DNA of 64,000 nucleotides, taken from assembly GCA_945643635.1 (NCBI GenBank), contig CALZFC010000113.1, positions 714,001 to 778,000 on the forward strand, written 5' to 3'. Positions 54,449-64,000 of the stretch are shown in pieces. The position numbers were made by a program, and so were the translations under genes. Source of the stretch: Allodiplogaster sudhausi (lineage: Eukaryota; Nematoda; Chromadorea; Rhabditida; Diplogasteridae). The notes below the pieces were generated by a model, which saw only the letters and a program-made list of their open reading frames with translations, was not told the origin of the DNA and did not search any database. Every line of letters begins with the position of its first letter. Within the stretch, counting starts at the first letter, position 1.

Positions 54449-54559
54449 TTATATGGTCGTCCCTCCCATATAACCCAGATTACCCCCTCACCAGTGTCCC
54501 GTTCAAACTACCATAAGATAAAGAACTTTATCGAATAGGACACGACCTGGTCCGGTAGA
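54447..54559. repeat. Split direct repeat X, copy 2
   Basis: Directly joined to Y copy 1, forming the internal Y-X junction expected of a circle-primed split-direct-repeat element. Confidence 0.9.
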
Positions 54560-55659
54560 AAAACGAAAGTCCCCTTTGTGAAGATGAGAATGGAGGAGAA
54601 AACCCGACACTTAGAGATGGTAGGGCAGCAGCTTGTGCCCTTGAGACACCGAGAAATCTACTCTTCAAGGAGAAGGCCAAGTAAATATCCCCGCTTTCCC
54701 TCTACACGGCCCAGAGATCCGTGGGCAAGTAACTCTACTTCCCAGGACATACCTAGTCTGTCTTTGCCCCATGGCCTCCACCGCTAAACGCCTGCTAATT
54801 GGCCCGCCCAGGAAGAAACTTGACTGCCTATTACTTCTTCTAAGTTTCCAGGTTAACCTCCGGAGTGGTCCAGAACCCTTTTAACAAACTGTGAAAAAGG
54901 CCGTGTCTGACCTGATCCCTTCATCTCTCCTGTGTCTACTGGTAGAGCGGGTGGAACGGTTTCCTTCCTGATTGCTCCTCTCTGCTCCAGCTTCTGTATG
55001 GAGTAGAGGGCCTCCTGCTACGAGTCCGCCTTCTCCGCTCTGTCCAGGAGGGAGAGACATCATGCCGCTCGCACCGTCCGAATCAACTGCAAGATATATA
55101 CAGTTAAAAAACCACTTAACTGACCAAGTCCTTTATGGCAACACCTCTCACTATAACTATCGATTTAATTTCCAAACTGAAATATCTCGATTCTGACTGT
55201 CATTATTACGACACGAATGTGGGTTGCACTTGTGAACCCGAATTTTCCACCTGAGGGAAGAAAACATCAGCTATGTTATTTCCCTTTGAGCCATGGCTGG
55301 ACAGTGAAACAATAACTGTTTATCTTGCCTTTGCTCAGCTACTTGAATCTAATTCAGAGTTTTCGACAACATTACCCGGATGTCCATTTGCATCGCAAAC
55401 TGGAGGGGGTCTTAACTGATACCCTGAGCTCACCTCTGGGGGAGGAAGGAAAATGCCGCATTGACTCCTAAGGACTGAACCATAAACAGCCAAAAGTATG
55501 GGCACTACTTGAGGTCTCAAGCCCATAGGTAGGACAACCTCACTGATATCTGAACTTACTTATTCACGCCAAGTAAATGTGGGCACTAAGCCTTTAACTT
55601 GTCCCTCTACTAACCCAGATCCTCTTCAGATGGTGGAGAGACTCCGCCTTATATGCGCC

Positions 55660-56486
55660 CGGAGCGCTCTTCTGCCATCAGCCTCACTCTTTCTCGGAAA
55701 CTGCAATTCGATCGACCATAAATTTACTCTCAACTGATAGAGTTGAATTCTTAACAATTAGAGGACCCCGTAGGAGGGCCGAATCCCCTCTAGGGAAGAA
55801 ACAATATTCCTACTAACAACCAGGTCCCTCATTCATGAAAAAAAGGAACGGGTCTGGTAACTTAGTGAGGAAGCGAGGTCCCCGACCCTTACGAAACTAC
55901 CTGCTGTGACACTACTCTCTTATGTATGGAGGAGTAGCCCATAACACGTATACTAACCAGGCTCCTCTTCACTCGACGAGCCTCTCCGCCTGCTCCCGCT
56001 CGGTAGCGCTTCAGCAAGGGCTAGCGGGAATCCGCCCCACTGCAAACCGATCGACTATAAATCCCAACTGATAGAGTTGAATTTTAACGATTAGGGGTCC
56101 CTTAAGAGGGCCGAAAACACCCCGAAAAGAAAAGGCCTCACACTAACTACCCGGTTACTCATACAGGAGAAGGTAACCGGGTCTGAATCCAAACTGTGGA
56201 AGGGTGACAGCTTACTAACCAGGCTCCTCTTGACCCAGCGCTCCTCTCCGCCTGCTCCCGCCCGGAGACCGCTTCAGCCATCGGCCTCACGTGAAACCGC
56301 ATCACTGCAAACAGAACGGCGTTAAAACCACCTTTAACTGGCCGAACTACTCACTAGTTTACAGTCCCTCATCAAGGGAGTGCAAACGGATACGGGTCCC
56401 ATGAGGACCCGTCTCTTACCACACTAGCTTACAGCCCCTCATCAAGGGACTGCAAACGGACAAACGGGTCCCATGAGGACCCGTCT
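55660..56486. repeat. Diverged internal tandem units and hairpins of the element body
   Basis: Two diverged units of roughly 270-320 bases (about 55660-55975 and 55976-56240) share CTGATAGAGTTGAATT, AGAGGGCCGAA and CTAACCAGGCTCCTCTT landmarks. Two further 58-base units (56357-56414 and 56428-56486) each contain a perfect 8-base stem, ACGGGTCC / GGACCCGT, around a five-base loop (56392-56412 and 56464-56484). Confidence 0.7.
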
Positions 56487-56846
56487 TCCTCCCCATGAGG
56501 GAGGGCAACCAGCTCTGGTTGTGGGGGGTTGACCCTACGGTCAATGCAACAAAAAACTACCTTTTTACGGAGACTCGTGGCTCCTCTCCGAGCGGACAGG
56601 AAGGAGCGCTACTCGGGTAGACTGCAACCATACATCTGGCTCTAACTCCGCTGGCTCTTGAGCCGAACGGCCGCCAAACTTAGATCCGCTCATCAGATAT
56701 CCTGGAATTAAAACCGTAGAAAACCGCCATGCAGACAAACTAGCAATTCTAAATGTAAGTGTTAGAAACTAACACAACCAACCAATTCTTCAACAAACAA
56801 CTCCTGAAAAAAAAAACTATGGCAAACACCTTCAAAAACGAAGTCA

Positions 56847-57016
56847 CCAACACTCTACGACCAGCGATCGTAGAAATGTCTTCTCCCTCCTCTACAACCC
56901 TTTGCTCAACTGCTACCGTACCCGGCCTACTTGCACATCAACATTCAAAACCATCTTCACTACTCCCCACACCCTGCCTATTTCACGGTCCACTTGGTGA
57001 TGATGGTAATCATCAA
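56847..57016. repeat. Split direct repeat Y, copy 2
   Basis: Right end of the element; beyond it the sequence (ATCAGGGTGG...) no longer matches copy 1. Confidence 0.9.
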
Positions 57017-57170
57017 ATCAGGGTGGTTGCAAGACTCTTTTAAGACTCTTTTATATTCTTATTTTTATTGCTGGCCTCTGTTTTCATTTACTAGTCTTGT
57101 TCCCGATTATGTTGGAGAATCGCCTCATTATATTATCGTGGAGGGTCGACATTCAGTTCTATTAAGGTTC

Positions 57171-60100
57171 ATGGATTCTTATTATGAAGAAGAGGAAACG
57201 CAAATGGAGGAAAGCAGTGACAACCCGCCCTTAAGTGGTCTCGATATCGCTGACCAACGTGGAGAATCAGAGGCGAGTGCTTCAAGTTCAACCGATTCTT
57301 CGACGCAGAGAAGACCAGTTCTCGATTGCGGCCATACAAAATGGGCACTGGAAGCTAAAGGTCAGTTTGCTGGGTTGATCTCATATCTCATATATATTCG
57401 GTACGATTCAATTACTGTGCATCAGGTTGTTTTTCTTCTGTTTTTCGAAATTGAGATATCTTTTAATTAAACCCATGTTCTCTTGAGCGGAGAGGCCGAT
57501 ACCGGAGAAGGGAACGGGTGATGTTTTCCTGTTCGACTACTCGATATACGAGGAGGAAAAACCAGGTTGCATGAGCCGACCGCCGCCTCCTTTTCCGCGT
57601 TCGCTCCTCGATCCAACTTGGGGCTACGACGATAACAGATTCGTCCGCATGCCGTTTGCCGTGTCCGACTACTGCCATCCGAAGAATGGCAGACCCAGGC
57701 ATGAACTCGTCCGAGAGGCTATCCTCTCCTTCTCCAAGGGGATCCGCGACCTCGAGCACCTGCAGGTTCATTTTCTAATTTATTTTACTAGAATCTCGGT
57801 TATTAATCATGTATTTATTCTACGAGTATTTTTAGTTGCTAAAACTGGTAAGTTGTTCACACTCTATTCTATCCATTTAAGGCTGGAATTGGGACATACA
57901 ACTCGAAGGTGAAGGTCAATTGTCTTCGCACTTTTATTAGTTCAAGTCCCGAAGGCATGAGGAAGAAGAAGATGAAGGATTTGTTAATTATTCTAACTGA
58001 TGTCGCCAAGATTGCACTACAATTCGACGAGTTGTTTATGCAGGTGCATCATTTCTATTTATTCTCCCTATGTTTCAAAAGATAGTCTCCCATCCTGATC
58101 AAATGTATATCATCCCATTTTTTCTTATTTTTTATTCCTTATTCGTTGATTTATCTGCCTGTTCAGTCTGTTCCTGTGCTCTCCATAAAAAGTGATGTGA
58201 CGTCAGTCTCGATGTCTCAGCAACAGGCTGCTTGCATTCTCTCTCATGCCTTCTTCTGCACTTTCCCCCCTCAGCCCGCCTTAGCATCTTCTTCGTACTG
58301 CAAACGCCACATCAACATGGACGCGTAAGTTACCTACTTTTTTAAAGTTCCATTTGTTGTGGATGTTTATGTTATGTAGCTTTCTTTTATGTGCTCTTTC
58401 AGGATCCACTGCGCAACTGACAATGTTATGGTCGAGAAGATGAAGTTCATTCTGTACTATTTCTCGCAGGTTTGATGTGGCTTGCACTATGTTGCTAAAC
58501 GAAAAGGAGGTGTTGAGGGATTGACAAGGCTTGAAATGGTGAAGTTGAGATAACACATAAGATGCCAGCAGGGACGCTCTCTATTCGCAAGTCGGTTGTC
58601 AAGGTCAATACTGACGTGGATTTCTCTGTATACGATGATCTGATTTCCTCGTGTTGTCTGACTACCTCCACTGCGGGTTGCATCGAAGATGCCGATGGAT
58701 TTCTTCAGGTTATTTCTCTTCTTCACTCACTTTGTTACCTTTTGCGAAACAATATGAAAGGGATTGCTACCACCTTTACGGAGAGGCAAGCACATTAATT
58801 GGTGAATAGCGTTACCATTATGTACTAGAATAAACTTGGCAAAATAATTTTACTCCCAAATCTGATAACTGCCTGGTGTATTTGACCACACCTGTTACAG
58901 TTGAGTAGATTGCACATCGCAAGTCCACTTGTATAGGTCGACTTCGCCAACGAATTTATCGGGGGCGGAGTGCTGGGAAGGGGAGCTGTGCAGGAGGAAA
59001 TCCGCTTTCTCATTTCACCTGAGTTGATTGTCTCTCTGATAATCTGCGAGAGAATGGCTGACAACATGGCTTACGTCATCACGGGTGCGCAACGGTTCTC
59101 CAACTACATCGGGTAATAATATATTACACTCATTAATCCCGATCAAATCAATACCACCACGACTTTCAAAGTCCGATATTTTGCGAAGCAGCTGTTCAAT
59201 GAAATTTTCGTTGTTGGATATTTTTTTGCCTTCTGTGATTAAAAAAAGGGCAAATTGAGGTTGAAATAGCCGCTTGAGTCGTGATCCTTTTCTATTTAGG
59301 TCTTGTTGAGAGCGAATTTAGGTACGCGTCTTCTCTTCAATTCGTTGCTAAGAATTCCCAAGATGTTGCAACCGAAGAAGTGAGAGACCATTCTGGACGA
59401 GCGAATGTTCATGTCGTTGCCATCGATGCGAAACATTACAAGAGAGAGTATGCATATGAGCAGTACAACCAGAGGGATGTGGATCGGGAGTTGATCAAGG
59501 TTCCATTCAGTGCTGAACAAGGTCCGGCGCAAGGCTCCAGGCCGGTTTTTCAAGCAAAATTTGTTTCATCCGGAGGGTTTCAAAGGGATTTTGAGCAGGC
59601 CAGGGGGGGGGTACAACACGGCGCATGCGCCGCCCTTGTTCAGCACTGGTTCCATTCCAAGCTCTTCTCTTCTCCTGCTCTAACCTTGCTCCGCAACAGC
59701 TGTGTTTCAGGCCATCAGTGGTTTCCGACGACGAAAGTGTGACCCGGCCAGGCCGATCGCCACCGGCAACTGGGGATGCGGGGTCTTCAATGGAGATGCC
59801 GAACTGAAAAGTAACATTTCTTCTCGCAATATACTTTATTATCTTTACTGTCCTACTATTCCTACTCTACTGTTGAATAATGAAGATATGCTTTCAAATA
59901 ACTGAGCTGTTTTACTATGAGCGAATGAATAGTCGAACAAGCTATTTTCTTTAGAATATGAGAAAGAAAAACAATGGAAAAAATATCAGTGGGAATTGGT
60001 CAATTGATTTAAGCAGAATGAAAGTGTTCAGGTCTGATTCAATTGATGGCAGCGGCCATCAATGGAAGAGATCTCGTGTACTTCACTTTTAATGATCAGG

Positions 60101-60408
60101 ATCTCACAGTCAATCTCCAGTCTATTTACAATATGTTCTGCGATGTCCACCTCACTGTTGGTATGTGTTACCTTGCCTTGACAAATGATTGCATTTCCCT
60201 TGCACTGGATATTACCTGCAGGCCAGTTGTATACTTGGCTGGTTAGCTTCAACTGTTCTGGTCATCTGTCCCTCTTCCAATTCGTCGCGATGAGAACTTT
60301 TCAACTTAAACAGGCACAGAGGCAGCAGCTTGGAACTCGATGAGGTACCAATTAGAGATGATGGATAAGTTGTGGCAACTCGTTTCTTTATTTCCCCGGA
60401 TTTGTTGA
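57171..60408 (+). CDS. PARG: Poly(ADP-ribose) glycohydrolase
   Basis: Removes poly(ADP-ribose) chains made by PARPs, ending DNA-damage signalling. Twelve exons in one frame, 572 residues: 57171-57360, 57488-57765, 57882-58043, 58167-58324, 58403-58469, 58562-58708, 58937-59112, 59322-59499, 59711-59810, 60032-60160, 60222-60260, 60314-60408. N terminus acidic/serine-rich (MDSYYEEEETQMEESS). The helical domain is followed by the macrodomain-type catalytic core: FVRMPFAVSDYCHPKN, VPVLSIKSDVTSVSMSQQQA, MPAGTLSIRK, the catalytic signature VDFANEFIGGGVLGRGAVQE followed by E (GGG-x8-QEE with both glutamates), LISPELIVSLI, YVITGAQRFSNYIGYA, VHVVAIDAKHYK, then RPIATGNWGCGVFNGDAELK and GRDLVYFTFNDQDL. 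All catalytic landmarks are intact. The start codon begins 154 bases after the split-repeat element; an upstream exon displaced by the insertion cannot be excluded. Confidence 0.93.
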
Positions 60409-61424
60409 AGGCCGCTTAGGAATTGAACATTTCAGGTTGTTCTGATCACTTTGAACTCGCTTCCGCTTCATCGGAAAGCAGAACACCTTTTTCGATTTTC
60501 CGCTAGCTATCATCATTCGTTGTACTTCCTTGCTACGGGTACTCATGATTGGATACTTAACGTCAGAAACGATTAGTTGTATGTGGAGCACCGTGCCTGC
60601 TCAGTTTCGTTCCAAATATATCGTGTAATTGTACGTTTCAACTAACCGCTGTTACATGCTCATGGTAACGCTACATTTTGTGCTCTCCATCAAGATAGTA
60701 AACGTTTTATAAAATTGTGTCAGGAAATTTAAGAAAAGCAGAGGAGAGGAATGCAGTGAAGAATGGAGAGATCCTCCGGCCGTGACGCCGAAAAAGCTCA
60801 GAGCTTTTATGGATAAACAGGGAGGGAAAGTTGCAAGAACACTAGAAATATGATGCACGCGAAGGGAAAGAAGAGGCGGGAATCACTTACATTTCAGTCT
60901 TCCCTTTCAGCTCAAGGCATGACCGGATCCCAATTGCCTCGGACGAGCCACGCGGAGGGGACATCGCAAATAGAAGAGAGAAGGGGTATCAGAGAGGCTT
61001 CCCTGCGGCATCTCAGCAAGTTTCTCCATTCGCATCGCTACCTTCCTCAAACATCCCTTGAGATGACCCTCTCCATTTGTGTTTCACTCATCTACTCAAG
61101 ACCATCGACATCCTCCTTCATCAAAAGGAACGATAGAAGGCACGGCAAGTATTCATATACAGCGAGAGTTCTTTTTTTAATAGATCAAGTGACCCAGTGA
61201 GTTCTTTTTTCAAAGGAACATGATAGCACAATGAAATTTGCGCACGCGCGTGTTAATAGAATCATATATTTTACCAATATTCAGCGAGATTATTATGATG
61301 TTGATTCGCAACAAGAATTGAAAGTCAATACTAGAGCTGATATTACTTAGAATCCGTTGTTTACCTTTCACTCATCGCGTGCCGCCATGCACATTTCTGA
61401 AGAGAAGGAAATAGCGGAAGAGGA

Positions 61425-61690
61425 AGGAGGAGAGAGAGAGACAGAGAGAGAGGGAGAGAGAGAGAGAGACAGACCGTTACGATCGTCTTGTTTCTTCCTT
61501 CAAGCCATCTCCGCCCATTCCCAATTCGTCCCGTCACGGGAGAGAAACACACACACAGTCATACAGAAGGAGTGAGAGACTCAGAGTATCAGAGGAACAT
61601 AGAGAGAGTGAGATCATTCAAGAGAGAGAGAGAGAGAGAGAGTGGACGGAAAAGTGAGAGAGAAAGAGAAAGAGAGAGAGAGATCATTGA
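61425..61690. repeat. GA-rich arrays
   Basis: GA runs at about 61428-61470, 61620-61643 and 61655-61683 separated by purine-rich unique sequence. Confidence 0.8.
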
Positions 61691-62044
61691 AGAGAGGCAT
61701 GGACGTAGAAGAGAGAGGTTTTCGAGGAGTGATGAGAACGAAAGAGAAGCGCCGTCTCGCTCCCTGAGGCTGAGCGAAGAGGGAAGCATGGGAGAGCGTC
61801 GGCCTGGCAGTAGCAGAGGCAGCTTGGCCAGGCCGGAGAGCTCCATGCCCCAGGGCCACTCTCCCCTCTCTTCTCTCTCCAGGATATCAATGCTACTTCT
61901 CAATATGCTTCTTCTCTTCCAACCTCCTCTGCCTTGCAATGCACGACGGAGAAGTCGTCTCTGGATGCTATCAGAGTCGGGTAGGTAGTCACGCTACTTC
62001 AGAAATCACTCATTATTATCTCGCTTTATTTCGCTGTATCTCAC

Positions 62045-62126
62045 TCTCTTGCGCTTTCTCTCTCTTTCTTTCTCTATCTCTCCCCATCTCTTTTTTTCTT
62101 TCTCTCTCTATCACTCCCTCCCTCTC

Positions 62127-62162
<36 letters not shown>

Positions 62163-62170
62163 TTCTCTCG
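62045..62170. repeat. CT microsatellite
   Basis: Interrupted CT/CTTT tract with a pure CT core at about 62127-62158. Confidence 0.8.
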
Positions 62171-62375
62171 CTCACTCTTTCCCTCTCTTTCTATGTTCTT
62201 TTGCGCCTTCCTCTCCAACGGTTTGCTCAATCCTCTGTCCAAGTGGTTTCTGGAAGGACCAACCATGTGGTGATCCTCTGCTTCCGAGTGCATGCTCTCC
62301 TTTGTTTGCGATTTGAACAGCCAGCGACTTCCATCTCATCCTCTTGTGATACATCCTCTGCCTCTCTATCACCTT

Positions 62376-62418
<43 letters not shown>

Positions 62419-62778
62419 CCTTTCCCTTCTATATTTCTGTTTTTCCTATCTCTCATTCTCTCTTTTCCATAAATATTTAATATTGCGCTTGTCCAGAATT
62501 TCGTTTTGAGTTCCCGAATGCTAAATTTCACAGGGTAAGCTTTTTTATAGAGCTTATCTACATACAATACTTGCTCGTTCCCCCTTGCAATCTACCTCTC
62601 TCACTCCCTCTCTCTTTCTCTTTCTCTCCCTTTTTGTTTCTCTCTCTCCTTTTTTTTGCTATCTCTCTCTCTCTCACGCATAGCATAAGCAATTGGTTTT
62701 TGTTTCATTCTTATAACAAGGCAGTATGCGTGAATGTATTCATCAATGTAAACGATTTTGAATGGAGATCTATTTCAG

Positions 62779-63232
62779 GGAAATTCCAAGGCGACATCGA
62801 TGGAATTGACGGAACTCTTTTACGAGAGCCTGTCAGCTTTTCTTATTCTTATCGCAGATGGCTTAAACTCCTTTATCACTTTTAAAATGCAACTTGAAAT
62901 TATTGAATGAATTCAGAGTGGATTCGTTCTTTACAATGCACTGAAGAATCGACAGCTGCGATGGCCAAATGGAATCATTCCATTTGAGCTCGACACTGCC
63001 TTCAGTCAGTTACTCGATGCAATTTAATGGCCAGAAGATTCTAAGTTTATCTTTCCTTCATAAATAATTGTTTTCAGAATATAATATGAAAATAGTAATA
63101 ACGACAATTTGTAGCCTCATCGGAAGTGCAAGTGATAAAGAAGGCCTTCAATAGTTACCGCACTCAGACATGTATTCGCTTCCAGCAGCGAGATGGAGAG
63201 AAGGACTTTCTCAATGTCGTCAAAGGATACGG
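62779..63232 (+). CDS. Astacin-family zinc metalloprotease, partial
   Basis: Secreted or membrane-anchored endopeptidase of the M12A (NAS) family, greatly expanded in nematodes. Three exons are clear: 62779-62831 (GKFQGDIDGIDGTLLREP), 62917-63004 (SGFVLYNALKNRQLRWPNGI then IPFELDTAF) and 63115-63232 (EVQVIKKAFNSYRTQTCIRF, then QQRDGEKDFLNVVKGYG). The first holds the FxGD motif whose aspartate caps the active-site zinc in the zymogen; RxLRWPNGIIPFEL is the start of the mature enzyme; TCIRF is the first conserved cysteine segment. The zinc motif HExxHxxGxxH is not seen before the right edge, so the catalytic helix must lie on exons beyond 64000. The signal peptide exon is not settled (see 61885-61980). 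Phases of the three exons are compatible. Confidence 0.8.
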
Positions 63233-64000
63233 GTCAGTCTTTCCCACAGTTAAAAGTTGTCGTCAATTAACGTTGTTGTTGAATGATTCTAATATCTAAA
63301 ACGTGTGGTTCCCTCCCTCCTTGCATTCTTTATTTACATCCTTTCTTGAAGGAGCCAAAAACTGACTGCAATTGTCAGCGATTAGCTGAGAACACTTTTG
63401 GAACTTCTAATCTTCTTTCTTATGACCATCAGACAACTCGGTGCGCCTCATTCTGAACCGCCAACCGCCTCCCTCCCACTCTTGCTATCTCCTTTTCTCT
63501 CCCACTCTCTCTCTCTCTCTCTACCGCATTCTCATTTCTCTCGTTCTCTCTCTCTATCTTTTCTTTCTCCTCTCTTGCTGTGTTGCTAAAGAAATAAACG
63601 AATGCCTGGGACAAGTAGTGTGCCTTTTAAGCTCATTCAGCTGTTTACTGAGCAGAAGCGGCCATCGCTCAAGGCTCTTTGTCGCTCTCTGTGTTTCGCT
63701 CTCTCTCTCTGTTTCTCTCTCTCTCCTACTCTTTCTCTCTTTCTGTCTCTATATTCATTGACGGCTCCAGTGGCTAGGTGCGAGGGGTGTCAAGAGCGGC
63801 GGAATCTCTTTCTTGGATGCCTCTTCCCTCCTTCATCTAAACCATTTGATCTCTCTTTCTCTTCTTCTCATAATCATCGACAGTGCAGTCTTTAGAATGC
63901 AAAGGGGTCAGAGTGGCCGGCGAGAAAGGATCATCACAGATCAAGTGGCTTACATCAATTATCATTTTTGTATCAACAGCAAAAACATGACCTGGTCATT
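63233..64000. other. Probable long astacin intron and window edge
   Basis: CT repeats at about 63500-63570 and 63690-63745. The last 100 bases (about 63895-64000) are open in more than one frame and may be another exon cut by the edge, but I cannot align them to the protease. Confidence 0.4.

Larger units (their letters stand above)
53699..57016. mobile_element. Non-autonomous element with split direct repeats (PAT/DIRS-like)
   Basis: A 3318-base element defined by two pairs of direct repeats in the order X1 - Y1X2 - Y2. X is 113 bases (53699-53811 and 54447-54559) and appears identical between copies. Y is 170 bases (54279-54448 and 56847-57016) with two visible differences (A/T at the GGCC-ACTTGC site, A/G before TCCACTTGG). 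Y1 and X2 abut, sharing AA. This A-BA-B layout is the split-direct-repeat signature of PAT and DIRS tyrosine-recombinase retrotransposons; read on the minus strand it gives Y - long body (2.29 kb) - XY - short body (0.47 kb) - X, as in nematode PAT elements. No inverted termini and no clear target-site duplication. The body has no recognisable reverse transcriptase or recombinase frame, so it is non-autonomous. Alternative: two tandem copies sharing ends but not interiors. High repeat identity implies recent arrival. Confidence 0.7.
60409..62778. other. Interval between PARG and the astacin exons
   Basis: No gene supported. A basic 51-residue minus-strand frame (60546-60391) converges on PARG, and a 116-residue plus-strand frame lies at 60850-61200; neither has a recognised family. 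GA arrays fill 61425-61690 and CT arrays 62045-62170, 62380-62416 and 62600-62680. A segment preceded by CTCTCTCCAG (about 61885-61980) that ends at a GTAGGT donor could be an upstream secreted-protein exon of the astacin gene; its frame is ambiguous. Confidence 0.45.

Noticed and set aside
54279..57016. LTR retrotransposon bounded by 170-base direct repeats
   Set aside because: The repeats lack TG...CA ends and a flanking target duplication, and the second repeat pair (113 bases) is not explained by LTRs.
53699..57016. Helitron or TIR transposon
   Set aside because: No TC start / CTRR end with hairpin, and the termini are not inverted repeats of one another.
63430..63470. IRQLGAPHSE as a zinc-binding motif of the astacin
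   Set aside because: The first histidine and the glutamate of HExxH are absent and the frame is not linked to the preceding exon.

Overview
The window is nuclear DNA from an animal, almost certainly a nematode. Genes are split by many short introns (mostly 40-200 bases), about 16 genes lie on both strands, and the best-matching proteins are nematode-like: a vesicular acetylcholine transporter close to C. elegans UNC-17 down to its last residues, a nematode-type vitellogenin, an astacin protease and a MADF-domain protein. Several start codons directly follow a pyrimidine-rich stretch ending in AG, as expected for spliced-leader trans-splicing. A diplogastrid such as Pristionchus is possible but cannot be proved from this sequence. 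Long CT or GA microsatellites are everywhere between genes and inside introns. No tRNA, rRNA or CRISPR array was recognised.

Layout. 1-8.1 kb: a broken-looking DPH3 fragment (minus) diverges from a tight same-strand run of PRPF18 (splicing), SART3 (U4/U6 recycling) and geranylgeranyl diphosphate synthase; the 118- and 267-base gaps suggest an operon. 8.1-11.7 kb: pyrimidine-rich, no supportable gene. 11.7-21.3 kb: SH2D4-like SH2 protein, TTI1-like HEAT-repeat protein (TTT complex) and riboflavin kinase. 21.7-29.7 kb: a small extended-PHD zinc-finger gene on the minus strand whose 6.5-kb intron holds a complete vitellogenin gene on the plus strand. 29.9-33.0 kb: an unrecognised Arg-rich/acidic gene with a 15-residue C-terminal repeat. 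33.4-35.2 kb: MADF protein. 35.2-42.4 kb: microsatellite-rich, with doubtful exon-like pieces. 42.4-50.4 kb: the cholinergic locus, vesicular acetylcholine transporter followed by choline acetyltransferase. 50.7-53.3 kb: a minus-strand gene with a TASOR-like (DUF3715, pseudo-PARP) domain. 53.7-57.0 kb: a 3.3-kb element with split direct repeats, as in PAT/DIRS tyrosine-recombinase retrotransposons, apparently non-autonomous. 57.2-60.4 kb: poly(ADP-ribose) glycohydrolase. 62.8-64.0 kb: 5' part of an astacin metalloprotease, cut by the window edge.

The most notable observations are the split-direct-repeat element, the vitellogenin gene nested antisense in a zinc-finger gene, the intact cholinergic gene pair, and six introns of GC-AG type among roughly a hundred traced by eye. 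Exon limits were set by reading frame, family alignment from memory and GT/GC-AG signals; for PRPF18, SART3, GGPPS, RFK, vitellogenin, MADF, VAChT and PARG the summed exons stay in frame from start to stop.
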